NCBI RefSeq assembly: GCF_900176645.1
Contig: NZ_FXAN01000035.1
Location: 1 to 64,000, forward strand
Source: Burkholderia singularis
GTDB lineage: Bacteria > Pseudomonadota > Gammaproteobacteria > Burkholderiales > Burkholderiaceae
DNA length: 64,000 nucleotides
Reading direction: 5' to 3'
Below the pieces are notes generated by a model. The model did no database searches. It saw nothing but the letters and a program-made list of their open reading frames with translations, and was not told where the DNA came from. Positions 30,986 to 40,244 of the stretch are shown in pieces (the first letter of the stretch is position 1; the number at the start of each line of letters is the position of its first letter). The position numbers and the translations under genes are program-made.

Positions 30986-32578
30986 ATGACCACGACGCTG
31001 AAACTGCCGCAAGGCATGGCGATCACGGGCGAGATTCAGCCCGGCTATGAAGCGATCCTGACGCCCGACGCGCTCGCGCTCGTCGCGCAGTTGCATCGCC
31101 AGTTCGAGCCGCGCCGCCGCGAGCTGTTGGCCGCGCGCGCCGCGCGCACTCAACGCCTGGACGCGGGCGAGCGCCCGGACTTCCTCGCCGAGACGAAGGC
31201 GATCCGCGAAGGCGACTGGAAGGTCGCCCCGCTGCCGGTCGATCTGCAATGCCGCCGCGTCGAGATCACCGGCCCCGTCGAGCGCAAGATGATCATCAAC
31301 GCACTGAATTCGGGCGCCGATTCGTACATGACGGACTTCGAGGATTCGAACGCGCCGAGCTGGACGAACCAGATCGACGGCCAGATCAATCTGAAGGACG
31401 CGGTACGCCGCACCATCTCGCTCGAGCAGAACGGCAAGTCGTACAAACTGAACGACAAGATCGCGACGCTGATCGTGCGTCCGCGCGGCTGGCACCTCGA
31501 CGAGAAGCACGTGACGGTCGACGGCCAGCGCGTGTCCGGCGGCATCTTCGACTTCGCGCTGTACCTGTTCCACAACGCGAAGGAGCTGATCGCGCGCGGC
31601 TCGGGCCCGTACTTCTATCTGCCGAAGATGGAAAGCCATCTCGAGGCCCGCCTTTGGAACGATATCTTCGTCGCCGCGCAGGAAGCCGTCGGCATTCCGC
31701 GCGGCACGATCCGCGCGACCGTGCTGATCGAGACGATCCTTGCCGCATTCGAAATGGACGAAATCCTGTACGAACTGCGCGAACACAGCTCGGGCCTGAA
31801 CGCCGGCCGCTGGGACTACATCTTCTCGGCGATCAAGAAATTCAAAAACGACCGCGACTTCTGCCTCGCCGATCGCGCGAAGATCACGATGACCGTGCCG
31901 TTCATGCGCGCCTACGCGCTGCTGCTGCTGAAGACCTGCCACAAGCGCCAAGCGCCGGCAATCGGCGGGATGAGCGCGCTGATTCCGATCAAGAACGATC
32001 CGCAGGCAAACGAGCGCGCGATGGCGGGCGTGCGCGCGGACAAGGCGCGCGACGCGGGCGACGGCTACGACGGCGGCTGGGTCGCGCATCCGGGGCTCGT
32101 GCCGCTCGCGATGGAGGAGTTCGTCAAGGTGCTCGGCGACAAGCCGAACCAGATCGACAAGCAGCGCGACGACGTACAGATCGAAGGCAAGAACCTGCTC
32201 GACTTCCAGCCAGAAGCGCCGATCACCGAAGCGGGCCTGCGCAACAACATCAACGTTGGCATCCACTATCTGGGCTCATGGCTCGCGGGCAACGGCTGCG
32301 TGCCGATCCACAACCTGATGGAAGATGCGGCGACGGCCGAAATCTCGCGCTCGCAGGTGTGGCAATGGATCCGTTCGCCGAAGGGCGTGCTCGACGACGG
32401 CCGCAAGGTCACCGCCGAGCTGGTGCGCGAATACGCGAAAGCCGAACTCGGCAACGTGAAGAACGTCATCACGGGCGATACGGCACCGTATGACCGCGCT
32501 GCGGCGATCTTCGAGCAAATGTCGACGTCGGAAAACTTCACCGAGTTCCTGACGCTGCCGCTGTACGAAGAAATCTAA
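30986..32578 (+). CDS. aceB: Malate synthase A
   Basis: A 530-residue enzyme (E. coli AceB 533) of the A isoform. It condenses glyoxylate and acetyl-CoA to malate. Landmarks are [12 protein letters not shown], the [20 protein letters not shown] segment with the metal-binding glutamate, [18 protein letters not shown], and the C-terminal [20 protein letters not shown] with the catalytic aspartate. AAGGAG lies six bases before the ATG. A clear intrinsic terminator follows 50 bases after the stop. It shares the glyoxylate shunt with aceA, 3 kb upstream. Confidence 0.97.
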   Translation: MTTTLKLPQGMAITGEIQPGYEAILTPDALALVAQLHRQFEPRRRELLAARAARTQRLDAGERPDFLAETKAIREGDWKVAPLPVDLQCRRVEITGPVERKMIINALNSGADSYMTDFEDSNAPSWTNQIDGQINLKDAVRRTISLEQNGKSYKLNDKIATLIVRPRGWHLDEKHVTVDGQRVSGGIFDFALYLFHNAKELIARGSGPYFYLPKMESHLEARLWNDIFVAAQEAVGIPRGTIRATVLIETILAAFEMDEILYELREHSSGLNAGRWDYIFSAIKKFKNDRDFCLADRAKITMTVPFMRAYALLLLKTCHKRQAPAIGGMSALIPIKNDPQANERAMAGVRADKARDAGDGYDGGWVAHPGLVPLAMEEFVKVLGDKPNQIDKQRDDVQIEGKNLLDFQPEAPITEAGLRNNINVGIHYLGSWLAGNGCVPIHNLMEDAATAEISRSQVWQWIRSPKGVLDDGRKVTAELVREYAKAELGNVKNVITGDTAPYDRAAAIFEQMSTSENFTEFLTLPLYEEI

Positions 32579-32626
32579 CGCGTGGAACAGCATCCCGGGC
32601 CGGCGGCGAAGCTGGTCCGCCGCAAC

Positions 32627-32657
32627 GCGCGCATCCTCGACGGATGCGCGCTTTTTT
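32627..32657 (+). terminator. Rho-independent terminator of aceB
   Basis: A perfect 10-bp stem GCGCGCATCC/GGATGCGCGC with a five-base loop (32627-32651) is followed by six T residues. Confidence 0.93.
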
Positions 32658-32961
32658 CATGCACGCACGATGCCGATCGCAAACGCTGACGTTTTTCACG
32701 CGCCACGGCAGCGGTATGGCATCGACAAACGCACGCCTACTGCGATCGGGTCCCCCGTATATCGAAAGCAGCGCATTCGGTATTGCTCCGCGGCATCGAT
32801 CGAATAACACGGCTGTCGAACCCAACCCTCTCGCGCCGTGCGCGGCTCGCAGCCAGGCGTCTTGCGAAAAGCGTGGCTGTGGCCGGCGCGATTTCGCCGC
32901 CCGGCAACCGGCTGGCTCACCGACGGGCATCACCGCCTGGGCGCAGCGAATGCAGCGCCCT
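32658..32961. other. Intergenic stretch between aceB terminator and the GGCT-like gene
   Basis: About 300 bases with no supportable gene. Open frames here are composition-driven, lack ribosome-binding sites and match no family I recognise. The flanking genes converge. Confidence 0.4.
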
Positions 32962-33369
32962 TCAATCCACCCGCGCGCGGCGATACTGCACCCAATCGCC
33001 GGATTCGATTCGCGGCTTGCCCGCAGCCGCATGCGCGACGACCGGATAATACAGACACTCGTAACGCCGGCCGCCGAGTTCGATCGCCGCGTGCTGCGAT
33101 ACGAACAGCCCGGCGATGCCCGGAAACACGCCTTCGATCTCGTCGAGCACCGGCACGAGCCGCTCGTCGACTGCATAGACGTCCCCCCACACGAGATCGC
33201 GGCCCGCCGCCGCGATCATCCCAGGGTAACGGCCGAAATCGTAGAGCCGGCCCGGCATCGCGGCCGCGCCGATCAGCGTCGGCTGCACGATGCCGTGCTT
33301 CGCCGCCGCGCGGCCGATATCGTTGATTTCGCCGGCTCTGAGCGTGCCGTAGACGAAAACGTGGCGCAT
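32962..33369 (-). CDS. Gamma-glutamylcyclotransferase-like (GGCT/AIG2) protein
   Basis: A 135-residue protein of the GGCT-like fold. The hallmark substrate-binding motif VYGTLRAG is at the N terminus (MRHVFVYGTLRAGEIND), and the catalytic-glutamate region is VLDEIEGVF. Members include YtfP-type proteins and gamma-glutamylamine cyclotransferases; the substrate here cannot be assigned. No signal peptide is present. It lies 57 bases downstream of rraA on the same strand and may be co-transcribed. Confidence 0.88.
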   Translation of the reverse strand: MRHVFVYGTLRAGEINDIGRAAAKHGIVQPTLIGAAAMPGRLYDFGRYPGMIAAAGRDLVWGDVYAVDERLVPVLDEIEGVFPGIAGLFVSQHAAIELGGRRYECLYYPVVAHAAAGKPRIESGDWVQYRRARVD

Positions 33370-33426
33370 TGTGAAGTCCTCGCAGCATGATGATTCGCAC
33401 CGCCCCGGCCGGGACAGGCCGTCGCG

Positions 33427-33924
33427 TCAGTCGATCAGCGCGGCGTCGCTGACGAGCACGCCGTCGGCATCCGCATAGATCCAGTCGCCCGGCACGATTC
33501 GCGTGCCGCGCACGTCGACGGTCAGGTCGCACTGGCCGCTATTGCGTTTGTCGCTCTTGCGCGGATGCGACGCGAGCGCCAGCACGCCGAGCGCGCACTC
33601 GGCAAGCTCGTGTGTATCGCGCACGCAGCCGTTCACGATGATGCCGGCCCAGCCGTTGTGCTCGGCGAGTTTGCCGAGATTGCCGCCGACCAGCGCGCAG
33701 CGCAGGCTGCCGCCGCCGTCGACGACCAGCACCCGCCCCGCGCCCGGCGCTTCGAGCGCCGTCCGCACGAGCGTATTGTCCTCGAACAGCTTGAGCGTCG
33801 CGGCCGGGCCGGCAAAACGCGTCACGCCGCCGAACGAGCGGAACACGGGCTCGAGCACCCGCAGCGTGCCGGCGGCGAGCCGGCTCTCGTTCGCGTCGCA
33901 AAGATCGGTGGTGGCAAACGTCAT
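33427..33924 (-). CDS. rraA: RraA-like protein (RNase E inhibitor / HMG aldolase fold)
   Basis: A 165-residue RraA-fold protein, starting [20 protein letters not shown]. Conserved blocks are [39 protein letters not shown] and [13 protein letters not shown]. RraA binds RNase E in E. coli, but homologues with the G-x20-R-D motif seen here can act as 4-hydroxy-4-methyl-2-oxoglutarate aldolases, so either role is possible. Length and N-terminus fit the RraA branch. AGGAGC lies eight bases before the ATG at 33924. It diverges from the AraC gene. Confidence 0.88.
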   Translation of the reverse strand: MTFATTDLCDANESRLAAGTLRVLEPVFRSFGGVTRFAGPAATLKLFEDNTLVRTALEAPGAGRVLVVDGGGSLRCALVGGNLGKLAEHNGWAGIIVNGCVRDTHELAECALGVLALASHPRKSDKRNSGQCDLTVDVRGTRIVPGDWIYADADGVLVSDAALID

Positions 33925-34065
33925 GTCGAAAGCTCCTGGATGATTCGATCGAATTCGATTCGTACCGCGACGATCCGGCATTATCGGCCAAGACCATTGC
34001 GCTGCGTCAGGTAGAGCGCTCGCCCTACAATAGCCGGACGCCAATTGCCCCGTCTTCGATCATCG

Positions 34066-34941
34066 ATGAGCCCGTCCGTTCCCCGTTCAACGCAGCCGCC
34101 CGCCGGCGCCGGCACGTTCGACGTTCCGTCCGAATTCGCGCCGGACGCCGCGCGTCCGATGCGCGTGCGCGCCCGCCCGGTACCGTCGGGCATGCGCGTG
34201 CCCGCGCACTCCCATGCGTGGGCGCAGCTCGCGTATGCGTCGCGCGGCGTGCTGCGGCTTGCCACGGCCGATGTAACCTGGGTCGTGCCGCCGTCGCGCG
34301 CGATCTGGGTGCCGCCGCAAATCGAGCATGAAGTGGTGATTGTCGAGGAGGCCTATCTGCGCACGCTGTATGTCGACGCATCGGCGGTGCCGAAGGGGCT
34401 CGACGCGTGCCGTGTCGTCGAGGTATCGGGGCTGCTGCGCGAGCTGATCATCGCGCTCGACGCCAAGCCGCTCGGCCACGCGCGCGAACGGCTGCTCGGC
34501 GCGCTCGTGCTCGACGAACTCGCGCACGCCGAGCCGTTGCCGCTCGCGGTGCCGATGCCGACCGAAAAGCGGCTGCGCGCGCTGTGCGAAGCGGTGCTCG
34601 CGAAACCGGCGCAAGGCGAATCGCTTGAATATTGGGCAACGAGCGTCGGCGCGAGCACGAGAACGATCGCGCGTCTTTTCAGGCACGAACTCGGCGTGAG
34701 CTTCTCGCAATGGCGGCAACAAGCGCTGCTCGCCCGCGCGATCCCGTTGCTGAACCAGGGGCGGCCGCTGTCGCGCATCGCGAACGAACTCGGTTACCGA
34801 AGTCAGAGCGCATTCTCGGCAATGTTCAGGCGCGCGTTCGGCGCGAGCCCGCGCGCGTTCATTCAGCGCGGCGGCGCGGATGCGGCGGCCGATGCCGGCG
34901 CGCCGCCGTCGGACGACGGCGACAACAGGCCGCTGCTATAG
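34066..34941 (+). CDS. AraC-family transcriptional regulator
   Basis: A 291-residue regulator. The N-terminal half is a cupin-like domain (SGMRVPAHSHAWAQLAYASRG, VPPSRAIWVPPQIEHEVVI). The C-terminal half carries the two AraC HTH motifs (LEYWATSVGASTRTIARLFR and PLSRIANELGYRSQSAFSAM, then FRRAFGASPRAF). The effector and targets are unknown. The ATG at 34066 is preferred over an in-frame TTG at 34045. It diverges from rraA and converges with the GNAT gene. Confidence 0.9.
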   Translation: MSPSVPRSTQPPAGAGTFDVPSEFAPDAARPMRVRARPVPSGMRVPAHSHAWAQLAYASRGVLRLATADVTWVVPPSRAIWVPPQIEHEVVIVEEAYLRTLYVDASAVPKGLDACRVVEVSGLLRELIIALDAKPLGHARERLLGALVLDELAHAEPLPLAVPMPTEKRLRALCEAVLAKPAQGESLEYWATSVGASTRTIARLFRHELGVSFSQWRQQALLARAIPLLNQGRPLSRIANELGYRSQSAFSAMFRRAFGASPRAFIQRGGADAAADAGAPPSDDGDNRPLL

Positions 34942-34989
34942 CGCGAGCGCAGCCCCCGTTCACGCCGCGCCGCCGGCATACGCCGCGCG

Positions 34990-35460
34990 TCACCGCCGCA
35001 CCGGCCGCACCATATGCCGAATCGAGCCGAGTTGTGCGAGACGCGGCCCCGCGAGCCGGTAGCCCATGCGCAAATACAGGCGCGCCGCCGGATTGTCGAC
35101 GAACACGCGCAACTGCGTCTCGTGTAATCCACGCGCCAGCGCGAAGCGGTGGGACATGTCGAGCAAATACGTGCCCGCGCCGCGCTGCCGGTAGCCCGGC
35201 GTGATTTGCACGTCCCGAATATGCAGCGAATCGCCCTCTTCGGTAATCCGCAGCAAACCGATCGGCTCGCCATCGAGTTCAAGGATAAAGTTTTCCGAAT
35301 CGCGCCAGCTTGCAAAAAAAAGATCGGCTCGCCACTTGAGGCCGTGGCGTTGATAGTACGCATTCATATTGCCGTGCGTCAGCGCTTCCGCAAAATCGAA
35401 GTCGCACGGCTGCGCGGGACGCAATGAATAAACGAACGGATCAGCGGCGGAATCGGACAT
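34990..35460 (-). CDS. GNAT-family N-acetyltransferase
   Basis: A 156-residue acetyltransferase. The acetyl-CoA pyrophosphate loop is seen as VQITPGYRQRGAGTYLLDMS, followed by the usual RVFVDNPAARLYLRMGYRLAG C-terminal motif. The N-terminal region (HGNMNAYYQRHGLKW) defines a small-molecule GNAT subgroup with no assigned substrate. No signal peptide. It lies on the same strand as the downstream tRNA genes but after their terminator. Confidence 0.88.
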   Translation of the reverse strand: MSDSAADPFVYSLRPAQPCDFDFAEALTHGNMNAYYQRHGLKWRADLFFASWRDSENFILELDGEPIGLLRITEEGDSLHIRDVQITPGYRQRGAGTYLLDMSHRFALARGLHETQLRVFVDNPAARLYLRMGYRLAGPRLAQLGSIRHMVRPVRR

Positions 35461-35613
35461 GGCGGGTTCGCAAAGCCTGTGTCAACGCCACGATAGCGCA
35501 GCCGCCACGGGTTGCAATGCCAATTTGCACGCATAAGCCACGAGCATGCCTACGACAACGCAGCCCCGTCGCGGCGCGGATCACCGGCGCGTGCAGATAA
35601 GCGGCAGCGATGC

Positions 35614-35652
35614 AAAACAAAAAGCCCGTTCAGGCATTCCTGAACGGGCTTT
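35614..35652 (-). terminator. Rho-independent terminator after the distal Glu-Asp tRNA pair
   Basis: A perfect 14-bp stem AAAGCCCGTTCAGG/CCTGAACGGGCTTT with a four-base loop (35621-35652) is followed on the minus strand by TTGTTTTG. It ends the tRNA array six bases after tRNA-Asp. Confidence 0.93.
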
Positions 35653-35657
35653 GAATT

Positions 35658-35734
35658 TGGCGGAGCGGACGGGACTCGAACCCGCGACCCCCGGCGTGAC
35701 AGGCCGGTATTCTAACCGACTGAACTACCGCTCC
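35658..35734 (-). tRNA. tRNA-Asp (GTC), copy 1
   Basis: A 77-base cloverleaf read on the minus strand, beginning GGAGCGGTAGTTCAGTCGGT and ending with an encoded CCA. The anticodon loop CCTGTCACG gives GTC; the T loop GGTTCGAGTCC is standard. The acceptor stem GGAGCGG/CCGCTCC pairs fully. Confidence 0.98.
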
Positions 35735-35810
35735 ACTTCCTGCACCGACCGGCAAGCGTCGGTTACGCTCCTGCCGGCTGCGCCGCCTCTTTCGAAACAG
35801 CGCCGATGTT

Positions 35811-35886
35811 TGGCGTCCCCTAGGGGATTCGAACCCCTGTACTCACCGTGAAAGGGTGATGTCCTAGGCCTCTAGACGAAGGGGAC
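35811..35886 (-). tRNA. tRNA-Glu (TTC), copy 1
   Basis: A 76-base cloverleaf on the minus strand beginning GTCCCCTTCGTCTAGAGGCC, anticodon TTC in CCTTTCACG, T loop GGTTCGAATCC, and encoded CCA. It is transcribed before tRNA-Asp copy 1. Confidence 0.98.
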
Positions 35887-35910
35887 AACGTACTGCTTAC
35901 ACCTTTAACG

Positions 35911-35947
35911 AAAAAGCCCGTTCAAATATGCAGCCTGAACGGGCTTT
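35911..35947 (-). terminator. Terminator between the two Glu-Asp tRNA cassettes
   Basis: A 12-bp stem AAAGCCCGTTCA/TGAACGGGCTTT with an 11-base loop, followed on the minus strand by TTTTTCG. It lies between tRNA-Asp copy 2 and tRNA-Glu copy 1, so the distal pair needs read-through or its own promoter; only 24 bases separate the T run from tRNA-Glu. Confidence 0.85.
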
Positions 35948-35952
35948 CGATT

Positions 35953-36029
35953 TGGCGGAGCGGACGGGACTCGAACCCGCGACCCCCGGCGTGACAGGCC
36001 GGTATTCTAACCGACTGAACTACCGCTCC
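35953..36029 (-). tRNA. tRNA-Asp (GTC), copy 2
   Basis: Sequence identical to the 77-base tRNA-Asp at 35658-35734, with anticodon GTC and encoded CCA, on the minus strand. Confidence 0.98.
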
Positions 36030-36105
36030 ACTTCCTGCACCGACCGGCAAGCGTCGGTTACGCTCCTGCCGGCTGCGCCGCCTCTTTCGAAACAGCGCCG
36101 ATGTT

Positions 36106-36181
36106 TGGCGTCCCCTAGGGGATTCGAACCCCTGTACTCACCGTGAAAGGGTGATGTCCTAGGCCTCTAGACGAAGGGGAC
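36106..36181 (-). tRNA. tRNA-Glu (TTC), copy 2
   Basis: Sequence identical to the 76-base tRNA-Glu at 35811-35886, with anticodon TTC and encoded CCA. It is the first tRNA after the promoter at 36250-36278. Confidence 0.98.
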
Positions 36182-36249
36182 AAAATCTTTTCAGATCTGT
36201 CTTACCGCTTTGTTCTTGCTATTAATTTTCATCAACAGCAGAGAACGAA

Positions 36250-36278
36250 ATTCTAACTTCTTTCATTCCGTTTGTGAA
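36250..36278 (-). promoter_or_regulatory. Sigma-70 promoter before tRNA-Glu copy 2, overlapping an inverted repeat
   Basis: On the minus strand TTCACA (36273-36278) and TAGAAT (36250-36255) are separated by 17 bases and lie about 70 bases before tRNA-Glu copy 2. A 13-bp perfect inverted repeat GTTTGTGAAGCAT/ATGCTTCACAAAC (36270-36308) covers the -35 element, so it may be an operator. Confidence 0.6.
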
Positions 36279-36330
36279 GCATTTTCTGTCACACGATGCT
36301 TCACAAACTTTATTTACTCTGCGGTTCAAC

Positions 36331-36406
<76 letters not shown>

Positions 36407-36441
36407 GTGTCTCGAAGACTGCTGAACAACAGAGAAGCGAG

Positions 36442-36470
36442 ATTGTAGAGTCCGTCTTGGCGTTTGTAAA
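36442..36470 (-). promoter_or_regulatory. Sigma-70 promoter of the tRNA-Ala transcript
   Basis: On the minus strand TTTACA (36465-36470) and TACAAT (36442-36447) are separated by exactly 17 bases, about 36 bases before tRNA-Ala. This is the best promoter match seen in the window and lies between the gltX stop and the tRNA. Confidence 0.75.
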
Positions 36471-36551
36471 TACCCTATTTGCGATTCAATCGATTTTTTT
36501 CGAGCCGCCCCGTGCAGGCACTTGATCGGCACACGGCGGCACGCCTCCCGC

Positions 36552-37961
36552 TTACGCGTGCGCCGCCTCGAGACGCGATACGACAACGTCGCGGCCGAAC
36601 AGCATCAGCACCGCGTCGATCGAAGGCGTGTGCGTCGTGCCCGCGACGAGCAGGCGCACCGGCATCGCGAGTTGCGGCATCTTGAGCTTGTGCGCGGCAA
36701 GCGTCGCCTTCAACGCGGATGCGATTGCCTCCTTGGTCCATTCGACCTGCTTGAGCGCGGCGGCAAATTCGGCAAGCGCCGGACGCACCGCATCGCTCAC
36801 GTACTGCGCGAGCGCGTCGGCATCGGGCGCGGGCGTGCGGTAAAACATCGCGGCGTTTTCCGCGATCTCCTTGATCGTCGATGCGCGGTCCTTCATCAAT
36901 CCGATCACGGCGGGAAGATCCGGTCCGCTCGCGAGCGCCGCAGCGTCGATACCGAGCGCCGCGAAAAACGGCTTCGACAACTCCGCGAGGCGCGTGTCGT
37001 CCGCTTCCTTGATGTAATGGTTGTTCAACCACATCAGCTTGTTGTGATCGTACTGCGCGGGCGACTTGCCGAGATGTTCGAGATCGAACCATTCGACGAA
37101 CTGCTCGCGCGAGAAGATCTCCGCGTCGCCGTGCGACCAGCCGAGGCGCGCGAGATAGTTGAGCACCGCCTCGGGCAGAAAGCCCGCATCGCGATAGCCC
37201 ATCACGCTCATTGCGCCATGCCGCTTGCTCATCTTCTCGCCCGCCTCGTTCAGCACGGTCGGCAGATGCGCGTAGACCGGCGCCTCGGCGCCAAGCGCGC
37301 GCAGGATATTGATCTGGCGCGGCGTATTGTTCACGTGATCGTCGCCGCGAATCACGTGTGTGATGCCCATGTCGATATCGTCGACGACGACGCAGAAGTT
37401 ATACATCGGCGTGCCGTCCGGCCGCGCGACGATCAGGTCGTCGAGTTCCTCGTTCGAGATCTCGACGCGCCCCTTCACCGCGTCGTCCCACGCCACCGTG
37501 CCCGTCAGCGGATTCTTGAAACGCAGCACCGGCTGCACGCCGGCAGGCGGCTCGGGCAGCACCTTGCCCGGCTCGGGGCGCCAGGTGCCGTCATAGCGCG
37601 GCTTTTCGCCCGCCGCACGCTGCCGCTCGCGCAGCGCGTCAAGCTCCTCCATCGACATGTAGCACGGGTAGACAAGCCCCTGCTCCTGCATCTTGGCAAG
37701 CACTTCGCGATAGCGGTCCATCCGCTGCATCTGGTAATACGGACCTTCGTCGTAATCGAGGCCCAGCCATGCCATGCCTTCGAGAATGGCGTCCACCGCT
37801 TCCTGGCTCGAACGCTCGACGTCGGTATCCTCGATGCGCAGCACGAACGCGCCTTTCGTCTTACGGGCGAATGCCCACGGATACAACGCGGAACGCAGGT
37901 TGCCCAAATGGATGAAGCCCGTGGGGCTCGGCGCGAAACGGGTGCGGACAGGACGGGTCAT
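36552..37961 (-). CDS. gltX: Glutamyl-tRNA synthetase
   Basis: A class I aminoacyl-tRNA synthetase of 469 residues, the usual length. The HIGH-type motif is [19 protein letters not shown] and the KMSKS-type motif is [12 protein letters not shown]. It charges tRNA-Glu. The start is ATG at 37961 ([16 protein letters not shown]); the frame is open upstream to 38072 without conservation. The gene lies directly upstream of a tRNA array that contains two tRNA-Glu genes, its own substrate. Confidence 0.97.
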   Translation of the reverse strand: MTRPVRTRFAPSPTGFIHLGNLRSALYPWAFARKTKGAFVLRIEDTDVERSSQEAVDAILEGMAWLGLDYDEGPYYQMQRMDRYREVLAKMQEQGLVYPCYMSMEELDALRERQRAAGEKPRYDGTWRPEPGKVLPEPPAGVQPVLRFKNPLTGTVAWDDAVKGRVEISNEELDDLIVARPDGTPMYNFCVVVDDIDMGITHVIRGDDHVNNTPRQINILRALGAEAPVYAHLPTVLNEAGEKMSKRHGAMSVMGYRDAGFLPEAVLNYLARLGWSHGDAEIFSREQFVEWFDLEHLGKSPAQYDHNKLMWLNNHYIKEADDTRLAELSKPFFAALGIDAAALASGPDLPAVIGLMKDRASTIKEIAENAAMFYRTPAPDADALAQYVSDAVRPALAEFAAALKQVEWTKEAIASALKATLAAHKLKMPQLAMPVRLLVAGTTHTPSIDAVLMLFGRDVVVSRLEAAHA

Positions 37962-38331
37962 AAACGATAGCTCGAACGCCTCAAGCGGCGCATCAATTGA
38001 AACGACGCGGCCGGCAGCGCCCGCCGCGCGGCGAACGCCCGGGCGCGCATACGGCCGGAACTGAAAGAGCACGAATTATACTCGCCGCGCCGCGGTTTCC
38101 GGGGCCGCCCGCCGTCAAGCGCCATGTGACTTTCGCACCGCCCCGGCAGTTGCTTTATGATGTGCGCCGCGTCCGCGTTGGCGGCCGCGCACGGCCGGCC
38201 GCGATTGTTCGCGTTTGCCCGCGATCCGCCTGCCATCCGGCGATCGGCGCGGCAAGGCCGCCGAATTTTCGCCGCGCATGCCGTGCATCTGTCACGCACT
38301 CAGCGCGGCTTGCCGCCGGAGAATGAAATCG
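37962..38331. other. Divergent gltX / patatin-lipoprotein intergenic region
   Basis: About 370 bases, GC-rich, with no supportable gene. It must hold the promoters of both divergent genes. A GGAGA at 38318-38322 serves as the ribosome-binding site of the plus-strand gene. Confidence 0.4.
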
Positions 38332-39261
38332 ATGCCGCTTCGCAGCCCGTCACGTCGCACCTTCACGCTCACCTGCGCGTCAGCCGCGCTCGCCGCCTGC
38401 ACGTCGTTCGGCACCAAGCCGACCACGTCGGGCGCCGTCACGCCGCCGACGAATCCGCCGCAGCCGCGCCCGGTGCGCATCGGCATCGCGCTCGGCGGCG
38501 GCGCCGCGCGCGGCTTCGCGCACGTCGGCGTGTTGAAGGCGCTCGAAGCGCGCGGCATTGCGGTCGAGATCGTCGCCGGCACGAGCGCGGGCTCGGTCGT
38601 CGGCGCGCTGTATGCGTCAGGCATGAATGCGCTCGCCATCAACAAGCTCGCGCTTGCGATGGACGAGGCGTCGATCAGCGACTGGGCCGTGCCGTTCCGC
38701 TCGCGCGGCCTGCTGCAAGGCATGGCGCTGCAGAATTTCATCAACAAGACGCTCAACAACCGGCCGATCGAGAAGATGGCCAAGCCGCTCGGCATTGTCG
38801 CGACCGATCTGAAAAGCGGCCAGCCGCTGCTGTTCCAGCGCGGCAACACCGGGCTCGCGGTGCGGGCGTCGTGCAGCGTGCCGTCCGTGTTCGAGCCGGT
38901 GCGAATTGGTGATCACGAGTATGTCGACGGTGGACTCGTCAGCCCCGTGCCCGCGTCGTTCGCGCGCAGGATGGGAGCCGACTTCGTGATCGCGGTCGAC
39001 ATTTCCGCGCGCCCCGAAGGCGCTGCGACGCAAAACCCGATCGAGATGCTGCTGCAAACGTTCACGATCATGGGGCAGACGATCAAGACCTACGAACTCG
39101 ACAAGTACGCGGATGTCGTGATCCGGCCGAACCTCGCCGCAATGGGCGGCAGCGACTTCAACCAGCGCAACGCGGCCATCCTGGCGGGCGAGGAAGCGGT
39201 TGCGCGGATCATGCCGGAGTTGCAGCGCAAGCTGGCGGCCGTGCGCCCGGCGGCGGCGTAA
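38332..39261 (+). CDS. Patatin-like phospholipase lipoprotein (RssA/YchK-like)
   Basis: About 309 residues. The N terminus MPLRSPSRRTFTLTCASAAL ends in a lipobox (LAAC), so it is a predicted lipoprotein. A Pro-rich linker leads into a patatin domain: oxyanion loop GIALGGGAARGFAHVGVLKA, nucleophile serine in GTSAGSVVG, and catalytic aspartate in YVDGGLVSPVP. Such proteins are serine lipases or esterases of the envelope. The start at 38332 has GGAGA nine bases upstream; an ATG nine bases earlier (38323) is possible. It converges with the NlpC/P60 gene across a terminator. Confidence 0.88.
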   Translation: MPLRSPSRRTFTLTCASAALAACTSFGTKPTTSGAVTPPTNPPQPRPVRIGIALGGGAARGFAHVGVLKALEARGIAVEIVAGTSAGSVVGALYASGMNALAINKLALAMDEASISDWAVPFRSRGLLQGMALQNFINKTLNNRPIEKMAKPLGIVATDLKSGQPLLFQRGNTGLAVRASCSVPSVFEPVRIGDHEYVDGGLVSPVPASFARRMGADFVIAVDISARPEGAATQNPIEMLLQTFTIMGQTIKTYELDKYADVVIRPNLAAMGGSDFNQRNAAILAGEEAVARIMPELQRKLAAVRPAAA

Positions 39262-39336
39262 GCGAGCACATCGCGCCACACGCGGCCGCGCTTCGGCAGC
39301 AAGCGCGCGTCCAGCACGCCAAAATGGGGCACGCTT

Positions 39337-39375
39337 AAACAAAAACCCCGTCATCCCAACTGGATGGCGGGGTTT
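39337..39375 (-). terminator. Intrinsic terminator between the convergent patatin and NlpC/P60 genes
   Basis: An imperfect stem AAACCCCGTCATCC/GGATGGCGGGGTTT with a five-base loop. On the minus strand it is followed by TTTTTGTTT, so it works best for the NlpC/P60 gene, and it could also stop plus-strand transcription (GTTTCG). Confidence 0.85.
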
Positions 39376-39419
39376 CGACTCGGTCGACTCAGGCGCCGAG
39401 CCGGAGCGCGGCCGACTAC

Positions 39420-40109
39420 TCAGTTGCCGCCGCTGTCACCGATCGTCGCGCGCACGCGCTGACGCAGATCGTCGGGTTTCGTCGTGAACTGCGTCTCGAT
39501 CCGGCGTGCACCGGTGAAGCGCTTTTCCCAATAGCTGCTATCGAGATCGTCCACGCGGATCGTGCTGCCCGTCGACGGCGAATGCACGAATTTGTTGTCA
39601 CCGATATAAATGCCGACATGCGAGAACGTCCGGCGCATCGTGTTGAAGAACACGAGATCGCCCGGCTTCAGCTCGCTCATCCGCACCTTTTCACCCACGC
39701 GGCTCATCTCCTCGGCGCGGCGCGGCAACGACATGCCGAGCGTGTCCTGGAACACGTAGCGCACGAAGCCGCTGCAATCGAGCCCCGAATCCGGGGTGTT
39801 GCCGCCCCAGCGATAACGCACGCCGATCATGTTCAGCGCGCCGACGACGACGTCGCCCGCCCTGCCCGCCATGCCGGAGAGGAACGACTTCGCGCCGCCC
39901 TGGCTCTTCGCCGGCGCGGCCGCGCCATTGGGCTGCTGCTGGGCATTCTGCGGAAGGAAACCGATGTCGGACTGAGCCGAATTGACGGCATTTTGATTTG
40001 AACTGCTGACTTCGTCGGCGAACGCGCCGGGAGCGGCAGCGATCAAGACGCCTATGAACATCCCGGCGGCGACGCGCGTGCAAGCCTGGGTGAAGGAGCG
40101 GTGCTGCAT
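39420..40109 (-). CDS. Secreted NlpC/P60 cell-wall hydrolase
   Basis: A 229-residue exported protein. A Sec signal peptide (VAAGMFIGVLIAAAPGAFA) precedes a Gln/Asn/Ala-rich linker and an NlpC/P60 domain: catalytic C112 in GLDCSGFVRYVF, His in FSHVGIYIG and the third polar position in VHSPSTGS. These are gamma-D-Glu-DAP or similar endopeptidases that cut peptidoglycan stems. No LysM or SH3 domain is visible. It stands alone upstream of a good terminator. Confidence 0.93.
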   Translation of the reverse strand: MQHRSFTQACTRVAAGMFIGVLIAAAPGAFADEVSSSNQNAVNSAQSDIGFLPQNAQQQPNGAAAPAKSQGGAKSFLSGMAGRAGDVVVGALNMIGVRYRWGGNTPDSGLDCSGFVRYVFQDTLGMSLPRRAEEMSRVGEKVRMSELKPGDLVFFNTMRRTFSHVGIYIGDNKFVHSPSTGSTIRVDDLDSSYWEKRFTGARRIETQFTTKPDDLRQRVRATIGDSGGN

Positions 40110-40244
40110 GAGTCGATAGATTTGCGCTGAAAAATCAGTCGATTGGCGGAAAATTTCGGTCGATACTAGCCACGACGGATATGTTTGTCAAAAGGAATTA
40201 ATGATTTTGAGCCAAATAGGTGCATCGCCTTTCGTTCAACAGAC

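Larger units (their letters stand above)
35655..35888. repeat. Direct repeat, copy 1 of the Asp-Glu tRNA cassette
   Basis: This 234-base unit holds tRNA-Asp, a 76-base spacer and tRNA-Glu, and recurs at 35950-36183 with no base difference that I can find, including the non-tRNA spacer. The offset is 295 bases. Such perfection in the spacer points to recent duplication or continuing gene conversion. Confidence 0.9.
35950..36183. repeat. Direct repeat, copy 2 of the Asp-Glu tRNA cassette
   Basis: The second copy of the 234-base unit described at 35655-35888, identical over both tRNAs and the spacer between them. Confidence 0.9.

Noticed and set aside
35546-36146. Two plus-strand frames containing AERTGLEPATPGVTGRYSN
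   Set aside because: They read the complementary strand of tRNA-Asp and tRNA-Glu; this is a classic mis-annotated tRNA-antisense protein.
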